Shown here: positions 13,250 to 24,838 of the stretch, piece after piece
Position numbering within the stretch: the first letter of the stretch is position 1
Layout: each line of letters opens with the position of its first letter
NCBI GenBank assembly: GCA_034769895.1
Contig: CM068367.1
Coordinates: 314,897,986-314,961,985, forward strand
Direction of reading: 5' to 3'
Source: Magicicada septendecula
Lineage: Eukaryota; Arthropoda; Insecta; Hemiptera; Cicadidae
DNA length: 64,000 nucleotides
Notes under the pieces: model-generated
Database searches by the model: none
Seen by the model: only the letters and a program-made list of their open reading frames with translations
Told to the model about the DNA's origin: nothing
Program-made: the position numbers and the translations under genes

Positions 13250-13484
13250 CAGGGGTGCCCATCCCCCCCAAGGCCCAATGCGTAAATCCCCCCCAAAAGT
13301 CTCAGCACTCCCCCCATTTTTCTTTGTACACTTGAGGTTGCAAATTTGTTAATGATGTCTTCATTTTGTATCTGGCTCAGTACGTTGTTTCCACAGGATA
13401 GAATCAACAAACTTGACAGCCAAGAGTCTCCCATGCTGTTCCGAAGCCGATTTTTCACTATTTTCAAACGGCTCATCGTTCTCT
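13250..13484 (-). pseudogene. hAT transposase C-terminal fragment, copy 2
   Basis: Same ~75-residue dimerisation-domain remnant as in copy 1 (MSRLKIVKNRLRNSMG). It shares Gly (RKMGGVLRLL) with copy 1 where copies 3 and 4 have Arg. Broken: no catalytic domain. Confidence 0.7.
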
Positions 13485-15263
13485 CTGTGACGTTAAAAAA
13501 TATGCCGAAATATATAAATACATAAAATCCACTGCCAGAACTTACCTGTACGCAATCAGTTACTTATCATATCCAAATTTCACCAGAAGACCAAGGTCGC
13601 CACGATTATTTTTTATATAGGATAAAATATCGAAAACCTTTACACTCCACCTTAAATAAAAAAGGACAATTTTGCTATCTGACCCCACCCAATTAATAAC
13701 TCAGAAAGATTCCGGTCCGTTAGACGAATTTCGCAGCACAGAAATGAGACCGTGGTAATGACGAAATAACTTAGACTAACACATGGTTATTAAATGAATA
13801 CTTTACTTACTCACATAAAGACGTAAATTCCTCATACAGAACACAAAATAATAACACATTTAGTACTGGTTAAAGAGACCTTATCTTACATAGTATGTAT
13901 ACAAAAAGAAAGTAGCCCAGCTTTGCCCACACACACTATCACACCAATTAAACCCCTTTGAATATTATGTTACAATTGGAAAATAGTTGGCCTTTATATA
14001 TTCCCGTCTCGTTTATGTTCAATCACTGTCTCGATGCCGATCCGAACACGTGTTTTGATGCCCGATTTCACTGTCCGTATTTCAACTGTTTGCGTTTCTC
14101 ACTTGCTATACCAGTTTATTACGTCGTTGAATTCACGAGTCCCGGTCGGTATTAACGATATTGTTGTTTCACTCACATCGTATAAAACAACACCGACCGG
14201 GACGCCGACAAGACTGTAAACGTTTGTTGACGGAGTCTGCTTCTCGTTGACTGTCTAGCGTCTCTGCCTAATGTAGACTGTTAACGTGGACCGCGAGCGG
14301 GAGGAAGCGGCGGTTCACTGCCACCTGATGTTCGTCGTCGTATACTGTGAATTGCTGTGGCGTACTCACGCTATGCATGGAACATAGTCGTTATTTGTGT
14401 GGTAACCGGGGACGATATTTGCCTCTGCTATACTGATGTCACTAGCAGCGGGCGGGGCTTAAATACATTTCCTGTAGCTGGCTGGTTGGTGTTACAAACT
14501 TTTCGTTCATGCGTCATTTTTTCAGCACCGGTTGAGTTTTCACGGCGTCACTAACAGCGCGCATGCTTGAGATTTTGAGTACGCGCGTCGCCACACATAT
14601 ACAGAGTTCTGAGAAAAATTAGGGTGGCGCGAATTCCTTGCCGCGTTACTCGACAACAACTGCGTCTTACTGCTTTGTTTCACCACTGTTTCTTACCACG
14701 TGTTCTGTTGTAATGGAAATAACGTTGCCGGAAAATAAAACTTTCACAATAAATTTATAAAATCCCACACAAAATGAAATAAATAAAAATGCAAATATCC
14801 CATACTGTAATAAACAAAATAACCCAATTTTGGACACGTTACATCTCTGCAGAGCAGCTGGTCACGGCAAGAGATAACAATATTCGGTACATCACTGTCA
14901 GATTAGGTAGAGCCGAAAGGTTAGCACACGGACACATTTTTACATTCACGATTTATTATTCACGGACCCTCTGACTCATTGACAGGATGTTGCTGCAGGA
15001 TGCCAGGGTCAGTTTTCCAAATTCCAAAACAAAATTTACTACTAGTTGTAGCCTACTGGTAGAGACATTTATGCCGCCAGTTCGTTAAAACAATCATAAA
15101 GATATGCAATTGCTTTAGTTTTTTACTAATAGCTTAGTTTGTTGCACAATCACGGTAAAAATTTCCATCAATGTTGGATTTAAAATGTTATTCTTGAAAA
15201 AATCCCCCCCAAAAATTCTCAATGCGCAACTTGCGCTATGATCCCCCCCTGTGGGCACCCCTG
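13250..15263 (-). mobile_element. Nonautonomous hAT (hAT-N), copy 2
   Basis: 2014 bp with the same TIRs (CAGGGGTGCCCA) and the same flanking AGTAGCA as copy 1. It is at the identical LTR position, so it was copied with the unit rather than inserted independently. It contains the same transposase C-terminal fragment (about 13250-13484, - strand) and the same central palindrome. Confidence 0.85.
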
Positions 15264-17031
15264 AGTAGCAAAGCAAAACTGATTTTTAGCTTTTCAACTT
15301 TTACTATGTAATCAAATCCAAAAGGATAAGTTAGATAAAACTGTATAAAATTAACAGAGATTAGTCAGTTTAGAATAAAGATACTTAATTATAATTATCA
15401 CAGAAATATATAATAGTAAATGTAATGATCAGAGGATAAAACTGACTTTAATGGAAATGTGTAATATAATGCCTAACAGAGGACACAGTACAAATAAAAT
15501 GTAAATTAATCAGTATCAGTTTGTTGTAACAACAAATTGTTAAAGAGAAAGAATAATGATGTAATAAGTAATCTTATTTAAGGACAATGTTAACATAAAA
15601 CGACTTGTAAGCCATTTAATTTATAATTATGTGAATTATAATAAGGCCTATAAGAAATGTCAAAAAATGCCAGTTTTAAGCTTAATTGAAACTAAAATAG
15701 GTCATGTTAGATATTGATTTATGTAAAATTAGAACAGGAATATTGCTAGGTACTTAACTTAAATTTTCATGAAATTAAAAAATAATTAAATTATAGCCAT
15801 TAAATAGAAAAAAATGTCCTATATTTCTATGGGATCAGATCTGGACAAAGACGAACAGCTGATTTCAGACAATGGAATGGATACCAAAATATTTCTGGAA
15901 TTACTATATTAAATAACGATTTCATTTAGCAGTTGATTGTTAAACGGGAACCAGAATGGATGGGAACGTGCAGAAGGGAGATCTAAAAAATATAATAATT
16001 TGAACTAAGTTGAAAGTACCCTACGAAGAGTTACAGAAGAGGTTATAAACATAAAATTAATAATAATAACTCAACCAATTAACGAAGTGAAGAACTAGTA
16101 AAAAGATAATTAAACACCAAAGACACCAAGAATCATCCGCCATGTTGGAATTTTCAAATTAATACTATTCCATTGAACAATGAACTTAGCCATTTCGAAC
16201 GCTTAATACGACACTAATAATACCGCATTAAACTACCTCTCTGAGCGAAAAAGAACATTACAATTGAAGAATCCAGAGGAACTACACTATCGCAGAAGAA
16301 AATATCACAATTACATTTGGTGAGAGGAAAAAACCAGGAGCCGGCATAGTTGGGTGAAATCCGAAGTCGATGGCGGCCATGTTTCGAGTTCATCTTGCCA
16401 GCAGTACAGTGCCACGGTGAGTCAACAGCTACATGACGTCATACGCAGCCAACTGGTTTGATTTTTAAATGACATTATTTTCAAATATAATTTTCTTTTA
16501 CGTAATAGTAATTAAGTATTAATTAATTGTAAGTATAGTATTTTGTAACTTGCCTTTCCCTGACCATTTCTACAGCTCAAAGAACCTTGTTAATAAATAT
16601 TTTAATTTTATATATTTTGTTAGTTGACACAATCGACCTGGGAATTGAGTCTCAGCTGCAGCAATAGTCGATGCACATAAGATTATCGCATCACTTTTAA
16701 TAAATGTCATTACTGTTTCTAAATACGAGTTTTCTTAATTATTTGAGTAATTAAATTAATTTATTTCATTTTTAATTTAACTTAGAAAATAATAGCTAAA
16801 GAAATCGAGAAGAAGAAGAAAAAAAAGGAGCTGAGTTAGAAGTGACTACAAATCGACCCAGCTTTGACATAATCTGGATTAACACAATAGAACAAATATT
16901 TCTTTACAGAGCCTAGCAAAATAATACACGGAAATAAATTATTATTAATACTTTTAATTAAATAATATTAAAAATAAAAACTAATTAAATAATTAAATTA
17001 AATAATTAAAATATATAACTTATAAAAAATA

Positions 17032-17321
17032 TCGGTATGGAGAACCATACATGACTTCCATATTCTAAGATTTATATTTAAAATCATTTTCGAAATGAAA
17101 TACTACCTAAATATTCCCTAAAGACGAAAAGTCTGTCTATGAATCGTTCCTCTGTAAACACGTGCAGTTACACTGCCCAGCGATCCACAGGAAGGAAATC
17201 GCTATCCACGCTGGACACTTTTTCGGCTTGCATGCGTTATGTTGGTATGGGTTAGGCACTTTCCATTTAAAAACCGTGCAAATGTAAGAAAATAAACATG
17301 AATGAGGCCAAAAATAACGCG

Positions 17322-17367
<46 letters not shown>

Positions 17368-18047
17368 TCCCTGCCTTTTCATTGCGGTAGTCATAATAAT
17401 AAAATGGAAACGTAAACAGTACATAACTGAGAAAAAAATACATAAATGAAAAAACTATAATTTTATTGCCTGGCAACAAAATTATTTTATTTTTAACAAT
17501 TACCATTGTTTGAAAAAGTTTAAATGAATTTTCAAGTACTTTACTCTTGTCAAAACGTAAAAGGTTGCAGGTTGCAGGTAAACTACCCCTTCCCCTTAAC
17601 CGATCTTCACCAAAATCAAAATTCCTAGAGTCCTCTACAATTCACTGACGTATGCAAAAAATTATTTGATTATGTTTGAATTTGCGGCTGTTATCGTTTG
17701 CCATAGAAAATACGCTTGATAAAAAAACGTTGCAGGTAAACTACCCCTTCCCCTCAACCGATCTTCACCAAAAACAATAGGTCTTGAGTACTCTACAAAT
17801 CAGGGCTGTATGCAGAAAATTATTTGATTCTGTTTGAATTTGCGGCTGTTATCGTTTGCCATAGAAAAAAAATTTACACATAGACACACAGACAGATAGA
17901 CACACAGACACACACACAGACACTTTTCGGAAAACGACTTTTTTTCATGTTTTGAGTGTAGTAGAATCAGAATCTGCAATAATCTCGAACACGATTTTTT
18001 TTGCCATCACCATACTTCCATTCCTTAAGGAATATGGAAGTAAAATA
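17032..18047 (+). mobile_element. HINE-like element (c), complete ends
   Basis: About 1.0 kb. 5' end TCGGTATGGAGAACCATAC plus ACTTCCATATTCTAAG, then unique sequence, (TG)n, and about two minisatellite monomers (17520-17870). A tail follows, with CACAGACA repeats, ACTTTTCGGAAAACGAC, and a 3' stem with arms ACTTCCATTCC and GGAATATGGAAGT around TTAA (about 18014-18041). The 3' arm matches the 5' subterminal repeat in inverted orientation. It ends GTAAAATA directly against the next element. Helentron/HINE assignment is inferred from layout. Confidence 0.65.
17325..17366 (+). repeat. (TG)n microsatellite, copy 2
   Basis: About 20 TG units at the same place as the tract at 8422-8491. Confidence 0.95.
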
Positions 18048-20214
18048 TCGGTATGGAGAACCATACATGACTTCCATATTCTAAGATTTATATTTAAAAT
18101 CATTTTCAGCCAAACAGCCAGGCTTACCTGCCTTTTTATTGCTGTATTAAATGAAAAATATTATATTACATTAAAATGAAAAAATTATAATTGTGTTGCC
18201 TGGCAACAAAATTATTTTATTTTAACAATTACCATTGTTTCAAAAAGTTTAAATAAATTTTCAAGTACTTTACTCTTGTTAAAACGTAAAAGGTTGCAGG
18301 TAAACTACCCCTTCCCCTTAACCGATCTTCACCAAAATCGAAAGTCATTGAGACCTCTACAATTCAGGGACGTATGCAAAAAATTATTTGATTCTGTTTG
18401 AATTTGCGGCTGTTTTCGTTGGCCATAGAAAATACGCTTGATAAAAAAACGTTGCAGGTAAACTACCCCTTCCCCTTAACCGATCTACACAAAAAAACAA
18501 TAGGTCTTGAGTACTCTACAAATCAGGGCTGTATGCAAAACATTATTTGATTCTGTTTGAATTTGCAGCTGTTATCGTTTGCCATAGAAAATACCCTTGT
18601 TAAAAAAACGTTGCTGGTAAACTACCCCTTTCCCTCAACCGATCTTCACCAAAAACAATAGGTCTTGAGAACTCTACAATTTAGGGCTGTATGCAAATCT
18701 TTTGATTCTGTTTGAATTTGCGGCTGTTATCGTTTGCCATAGGAAATACCCTTGTTAAAACATAAAACGTTACAGGTAAACTTCCCCTTTCCCTTAACCG
18801 ATCTTCACCAAAATCAACAGATCTTGAGAACTCTACAATTCAGGGCTGTATGCGAAACATTATTTGATTCTGTTTGAATATGCGGCTGTTATCGTTTGCC
18901 ATAGGAAATACCCTTGTTAAAACATAAAACGTTACCGGTAAACTACCCCTTTCCCTTAACCAATCTTCACCAAAATCAACAGATCGTGAGAACTCTACAA
19001 TTCAGGGCTGTATGCGAAACATTATTTGATTCTGTTTGAATTTGAGGCTGTTATCGTTTGCCAAACAAACAAAATTACCCTTGCTAAAAAAAAACCGTTG
19101 CAGGTAAACTACCCCTTTCCCTCAACCGATCTTCACCAAAAACAAAAGGTCGCGATTACTCTGCAAATCAGAGCTGTATGCAAAAACGTATTTGATTCTG
19201 TTTGAATTTGCGGCAGTTATCGTTTGCCATAAAAAACAAGTACTTTACTCTTGTTAAAACGTAAAAGGTTGCAGGTAAACTACCCCTTCCCCTTAACCGA
19301 TCTTCACCAAAATCGAAAGTCATTGAGACCTCTACAATTCAGGGACGTATGCAAGAAATTGTTTGATTCTGTTTGAATTTGCGGCTGTTATCGTTTGCCA
19401 TAGAAAATACGCTTGATAAAAAAACGTTGCAGGTAAACTACCCCTTCCCCTTAACCCATCTTCACCAAAAACAATAGATCTTGAGTACTCTACAAATCAG
19501 GGCTGTATGCAAAACATTCTTTGATTCTGTTTGAATTTGCGGCTGTTATCGTTTGCCATAGAAAATGCCCTTGTTAAAAAAACGATGCCGGTAAACTACC
19601 CCTTTCCCTCAACCGATCTTCACCAAAAACAATAGGTCTTGAGAACTCTACAATTTAGGGCTGTATGCAAATAATCTTTTGATTCTGTTTGAATTTGCGG
19701 CTGTTATCGTTTGCCATAGGAAATACCCTTGTTAAAACATAAAACGTTACAGGTAAACTACCCCTTTCCCTTAACCGATCTTCACCAAAATCAACAGATC
19801 TTGAGAACTCTACAATTCAGGGCTGTATGCGAAATATTATTTGATTCTGTTTGAATTTGCGGCTGTTATCGTTTGCCAAACAAACAAAATTACCCTTGCT
19901 AAAAAAAAACCGTTGCAGGTAAACTACCCCTTTCCCTCAACCGATCTTCACCAAAAACAATAGGTCGCGAGTACTCTGCAAATCAGGGCTGCATGCAAAA
20001 AATTATTTGATTCTGTTTGAATTTGCGGCAGTTATCGTTTGCCATAGAAAAAAAATCTACAGATAGACAGACAGACACACACACACAGACACTTTTCGGA
20101 AAACGACTTTTTTTCATGTTTTGAGTGTAGTACAATCAGAATCTGCAATAATCTCGAACACGATTTTTTTTGCCATCACCATACTTCCATTGCTTAAGGA
20201 ATATGGAAGTAAAA
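18048..20214 (+). mobile_element. HINE-like element (d), tandem with element c
   Basis: Starts TCGGTATGGAG immediately after the 3' end of element c, and ends at a 3' stem-loop (ACTTCCATTGC..TTAAGGAATATGGAAGT, about 20188-20210) and GTAAAA. After the first ~60 bp its unique part differs from elements b and c: it has CAGCCAAACAGCC instead of CGAAATGAAATA, and no (TG)n. The centre is a long minisatellite array. Head-to-tail adjacency without intervening DNA is typical of rolling-circle elements. The 3' end lies about 16 bp before a candidate exon. Confidence 0.65.
18256..20045 (+). repeat. Minisatellite array with higher-order repeat
   Basis: About 11 monomers of 155-170 bp, recognised by GTAAACTACCCCTT at about 18298, 18456, 18614, 18775, 18933, 19102, 19273, 19432, 19592, 19752 and 19916. 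The first six form a block starting CAAGTACTTTACTCTTG. A second block starting with the same words at about 19237 repeats the monomer order with one monomer missing, giving a higher-order period near 975 bp. Confidence 0.9.
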
Positions 20215-20230
20215 TAATAATAAATTTCAG

Positions 20231-20345
20231 TACCATGGACACCACTAACTTAATTGTAAACAGTCAACAACAAACTGCCCTGCACTTGCTGGAGACATGT
20301 GATTTCACTCCAGAATGGTATCAGGTGGTGACAGCATTTTTGTGA
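20231..20345 (+). CDS. Candidate terminal exon of a host gene
   Basis: A TAAATTTCAG acceptor-like site is followed by 115 bp that stay open to a TGA at 20343-20345. They encode about 38 residues beginning TMDTTNLIVNSQQQTALHLL and ending in an aromatic-rich tail (TPEWYQVVTAFL). Base composition is richer in G and C than the flanks, and an AATAAA lies about 225 bp downstream. I do not recognise the protein family. It could also be a chance open stretch or an exon of an unrecognised mobile element; the upstream exons would lie beyond the repeat array. Confidence 0.35.
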
Positions 20346-20590
20346 ACAAAAATATTTTAACATACTCTATGAAACAAAAAAAAAGTGAAGTGGTATCATA
20401 TGAGCCAATATGCATGAAGAGGTTAATTTACATCTACACTTAAAATTAAGTTCTAATTAACTCTTAGAATTCTTAGAACAAATTACATTCAGTAACATTG
20501 TACAGCTCTTTTGTATTTTGTACAAAATTTTACAACATTTTACAAAACTGTTCATTTTGTCAAACCTAATAAAATAGTTGTATAAACCTT
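20346..20590 (+). other. Candidate 3' UTR with poly(A) signal
   Basis: AT-rich, not repeated elsewhere in the window. AATAAA at 20568-20573 is followed by a T/GT-rich stretch (about 20590-20640), the usual arrangement of a cleavage site. This supports, but does not prove, that 20231-20345 is a last exon. Confidence 0.35.
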
Positions 20591-20769
20591 TTGTTTAGCT
20601 TTTCCTTTCCTTTATATGTGGTGTTTGGTGGAAGACACTATGTGATGGGCTTCATTTATTTTAATTTTTGTATAGGACTACTTCTATTTACATGTATTAC
20701 TATATTTTATTATTATTCGTATTATTATTAGTATTGGTAGTAGTAGTAGTAGTAGTATTACATCATCTA

Positions 20770-21620
20770 CTACTCCCTACTTCTACTGTTACTAGTTACT
20801 ACTACTACCGAGAACTTTTTTTGGAATGCCACTTTGTCTGTATTTGCTCCTAACTCGAATTTTTCGTCTGCCCTCATCTGTCGGATTGACCTGATCTCGG
20901 CTTGAGAATCTTCTGGTTTGACTTTCTTCCGGAGCTTTCCCAAGATTTCCGCATAAGACCAACCTTCTGCTGACCTTATGAGGAGTGGCTCAGTTTCTTC
21001 TTCTTCTTCTTCTTCTTCTTCTTCTTCTTCTTCTTCTTCTTCTTCTTCTTCTTCTTGACGCTCTCCACAGATGTTGTTGGAGCTTGCAGCACGGCCATCT
21101 CTCTTCTGTCTTCAGCCTTCATGTGCTTATTTTCCCTTCGAGAGACAACCGTACTCCACTGGTCAGGCAGTTCTCCCTCTCTAGCCTTCTTTTCTTATTA
21201 TTACCAGCAGTCACCGCAGTAGACTGTGTCGAGATTTGTTCCTGCCACATCCTCTTTAGTTCACTCTCCAGTTTCTCCCAGCTATACCGGCCATCAGCAA
21301 TAATGTCAATCGCTTTCTCCAACTCGATGAAGCCATTCTTCACATTTATCGAGATGTTTCTCTGACCTCAGACAGCGGCCTTCATTCTGGAGATGATTTG
21401 TCAGCACCTCTTAAGCTCTGCTTCTTCGTCTCCTCTTTGGAGTTAGTTCAGTCTGTCGGGGAGAAGTCTTATATGGATACCCGCAGTCAGCTCCCGTGCT
21501 TCAGTTCCCTTCTTCGTTGGCAAAGTGGGCCTCCTTTTCGACCTCCGCTTTGCCTCCTACCGTCTCAGTCTCCAGGCCAACTGCTGAAGATTTCGCCGAT
21601 AGCTCGGTAACCTTGCTCTG
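20770..21620 (-). pseudogene. R1-type LINE ORF1 fragment
   Basis: The - strand between about 20990 and 20790 reads PLLIRSAEGWSYAEILGKL, then VKPEDSQAEIRSIRQMRA and an LGANTDKVAFQ-like stretch. This is the layout of the conserved ORF1 (gag-like, RNA-binding) region of R1-clade non-LTR retrotransposons. Upstream, 21343-21119 gives a charged, coiled-coil-like piece (ELEKAIDIIADGRYSWEKL, then KKRRLERE). The two pieces are in different frames with stops between, and the right part is cut off by (TAG)n near 20740-20760 before any zinc knuckle or ORF2. An expanded (GAA)n run sits inside the reading frame. Confidence 0.5.
20995..21056 (+). repeat. (TTC)n microsatellite
   Basis: About 20 TTC units. 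On the - strand, in the frame of the downstream LINE ORF1 block, it reads as poly-Glu. It is probably an expansion in an already dead element. Confidence 0.9.
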
Positions 21621-22199
21621 ACCATCTGGGATATTACGATTATCTCCAGGTGATCGTCTGCAGCAGTGAACTCCTCCGAAAAGGATTAACTTAAGTTGCA
21701 TTCACCGTGCCTTTTGTTTTGCTTGGTGCACTATTTGCCAGAGATAAATAGTGACTCACCCCTGTGACATTCATTTGATAATGACAACCCGCTTGCACAC
21801 CCATGACAGCTGCCGGTACCTGGGATCCGACTCCCTGCACCGTAATACCAATACCCTTTGCTTCGAAATACATATTGTGTTATTGTACACGGTTCCTTCC
21901 CCGTTTTTTTTTGGTAGAGCAGCCAAAATAAGACAAAAAAGTAAGAGGAAATTAAAGACCATTTGTCCTCTAATACTCTAATAGCGTCGGGGTCGGGAAA
22001 AACAAGAGTTGATCAAGGAAGACCGACAGAACAAGTAAAGTAAAAGAAAGGGACCTCACCCATGACAGGTTTATGCAAAGTGGTAGGGGAGAAAGAAGGG
22101 GAACGTAAGAGGATTTCTTGTGATAGGGGAGAAACAAGAACATGATATATGTTACATTTTAGAGTGGAACAGATAAAAAGGTTTTTGTGCCCTTACTAA
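21621..22199 (+). other. Unassigned single-copy stretch
   Basis: Moderately GC-rich up to about 21900, then purine-rich (AGGGGAGAAAGAAGG). It may be the 5' part or 5' UTR of the LINE fragment on the - strand, but I see no decisive motif. It is not repeated in the window and no ORF is convincing. Confidence 0.3.
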
Positions 22200-22203
22200 A
22201 ACG

Positions 22204-24838
22204 TATAGTTAGCATAAATGGGGTTTATTTATTATGCTAATCGTGATATAAATGATTTACATTTAGTAAATGGGACTAGTGGTATTTTATGTGAGTTTAT
22301 CACTTTCTCATATGTATCTCGCCCTAAAGCTGGATGCCATTTACATTTAATGCCAAGCGTTGTGCAGCCATTTACATTTAGTGGTGTAAATATAATTTAC
22401 ATCTGTGGTAATTAATTGTGTAAACCATTTACATCTAGTGAATATTAATCTGTGCTAATTATCTGCGCGGATTAATTACTCAACAATTATGAATCATATT
22501 AATTAAAGATTTATGTAATACGTTAAAATTGATATATCTAAAATTATTTCTATTCGTCAGATTTGACTCAACACAGTGTCTGATTAAATACGATTTTATG
22601 AGTCTATTAATCAGACGTTTCAATGGTCGAGTTTATTGTATCCATTGATGTTTAGCATAAGTTATGAGATTTTTAGTGTAATACTTAGAATGAAAATACA
22701 TCAATAACAAAGGTGAAATTTCAATAATGAACGCATGAATACTGTAAATTAACTACTTATTTATTACACATCTTACTGAAGTAAGTAACTATATCCTGCA
22801 AATTACATACATATTAAAGCACATGATATAAATACAATTATTCAATTTATACGATGTTTCCTGAAACATAAACACATGGTACATTCAAATGCAGTAAATA
22901 ATGCACATATATAAAACATACACGAATAATAAACAATCAACAATTATACTTATTCCTACCTAAAATGCGTTCATTATTTCTCAGATAACGAATTACGTTA
23001 GTGTTATTTTATAGATTTTATGATTCATATGACTCATATGTAATTATTCTCTTGGGGTTAGTTCTTTGAAAAGAGGCAACAGAACAGTAGTATATACTAC
23101 TAAGATTAAGTAGACATAAAGCTTATCTTTGAGAGTGTTTATCCAATTCCGTCGTCGTGAGAAGACACTTTCTAGATGATTCGTCGAAGATCATAATCAC
23201 TGTTACGCAGAGCACTGATAATTTCACTTCACTCCACTAAATCTCCACTCCCGTCATGTGTATGGTATTGTGGTAACCCGCTGATGTCGAGTGTCCGGAG
23301 TTCAAATAGTGAGGTGTTAATGTTGTCATTAACTTGAATTGTTCTGAAAGTTTGCCATATTTGTGTACATGGTTAACTGTGCCGTCTATTTTGGGTGTAT
23401 CGCGTACTGCGTGCTTAATTGTTTGGTATAGTTTATTCAACTAATTGTTCAACATGGTGATACGTTATGATGTGAGAATGTTTGAGGTGACACTCACTGT
23501 TCTACTTTAAATGTTAATTAGTATATTATTATGTGCGCGTCAGTTGAGATTTCAAGTCCCGTACGCACTCATAGTTTATATTTCCGCACAGAATTGTGTA
23601 TAAGTGTGACTATACCGATGTCTTTGTTCACTTATGAATTTACAAATTAGTGAATCCGGTCGGTCGCACATCTATCACGTCTGTCTATCGTACGCACTAA
23701 CTTCTGACTATTAATTGCGACTATCAACTGCTACTATTAACTACATACTCTTGACTACCGACTGACTGTTAACTGCGACTAACTGTTCGATTGAACGACT
23801 TGACTACTCGATTGAATACTTGACTATCCGATTGAAAATTACTGACTCTCGATTAACTACTTGACTGCCCGATTGAAAATTACTGACTCTCGATTAACTA
23901 CTTGACTGCCCGATTGAAAATTACTGACTCTCGATTAACTACTTGACTGCCTGCTCCGCGTCTTCGCCAAACAGTTTTTATTGGAACATCTTACCCATAA
24001 GTCTAAGTTTCGATCTCTACGCCTTCTAGGGCTCTTGATTGGTCGTACAAATTCCTACCCTTCTGTAGATCTCATCCACTGTTTCACGATTCGTCGGCCG
24101 AACCCTTCCTACTCTCTCCACGAGCTCTCTTAGAAGATGCTTGATGCTGGTTGGTCGTCGTCATCCCCGGAGTGTTTCATGTGACGAGCGTAGCACAGAT
24201 TCTAAGAAATTAGGACAATTTCATGGCCTTCTGTTATCCTTTGTTTAGACTTTCCCTAAGGTTCTGACTGAGCTTTTGTTAACAGACTCCAGGTCTTGGT
24301 TAATTGTCTAAGTTCCACGACGTTCGTTCCGCCGATTATCAACCCTTCGTTGTCTTCATTTCGGTGAAATTCTACTTTTCAGTCGTAAATTTCAGTAAAC
24401 TGTCAAGAATGTGTTTTCACGCTGTGCAGGGTACACTGGCAGTATTCACTGAGTTACGTCTATTGTCTATCTCTCCGTTAAAATTGCTCTGTACTTCCTT
24501 TGTAACATAGTAAAGCCTTTCATAATTGAGCAGTTACACTTTGCTTCCACAGCAGGCGTTCCATCTCGATTCCGTGTAACTCGGCAGCTGGACGAAGTCT
24601 TTGTTTCAGATTGTTGGGTGCTGTAAATTTTGACAAACGGCTAGCTGTCAGTGACGCCTTGAAATACTCATTGTGTGCAGTGCTCAGACATTTTTTCTTT
24701 GTCTTCGCTCTGTCGTCGGGTTTGACGTGCCCTCGATTCGTCATTATTTACGACCTGGGCTTGTGTCCGTCGACTTGAGTGTGGGAACGTGTCACTTGAT
24801 CGAGGAATTAAAATTTTTTTAAAATTTCGATCATTACA
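22204..24838 (-). repeat. Gypsy-1 3' LTR
   Basis: 2635 bp. In coding orientation it begins TGTAATGATCG and ends GCTAACTATA, so the termini are TG...TA rather than TG...CA. Every landmark in it recurs exactly 8599 bp to the right in the 5' LTR. It contains a 41-bp repeat in three tandem copies. Confidence 0.95.
23829..23951 (-). repeat. 41-bp tandem repeat in the Gypsy-1 LTR
   Basis: Three near-perfect 41-bp units starting CGATTGAAAATTACTGACTC at 23829, 23870 and 23911. They are preceded by more degenerate GATTGAA.ACTTGACTA units. The same array is in the other LTR at 32428-32550. Such repeats in a U3/R region often hold promoter or regulatory sites; that role is inferred. Confidence 0.9.

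Larger units (their letters stand above)
12170..17031 (+). repeat. Gypsy-2 LTR, copy 2 (truncated, with nested hAT)
   Basis: Same boundaries and same nested hAT-N as copy 1. A short deletion/replacement after 15288 (TTTTTAGCTTTTCAAC against TTTTTAGGCCAAATTCAAC) distinguishes this copy. At several sites copy 2 agrees with copies 3 and 4 where copy 1 is unique, so copy 1 carries private changes. Confidence 0.7.

Noticed and set aside
18256-20045. Regularly spaced repeats resembling a CRISPR array
   Set aside because: The whole ~160-bp monomer is repeated, there are no unique spacers and no cas genes, and the genome is eukaryotic. It is a minisatellite.
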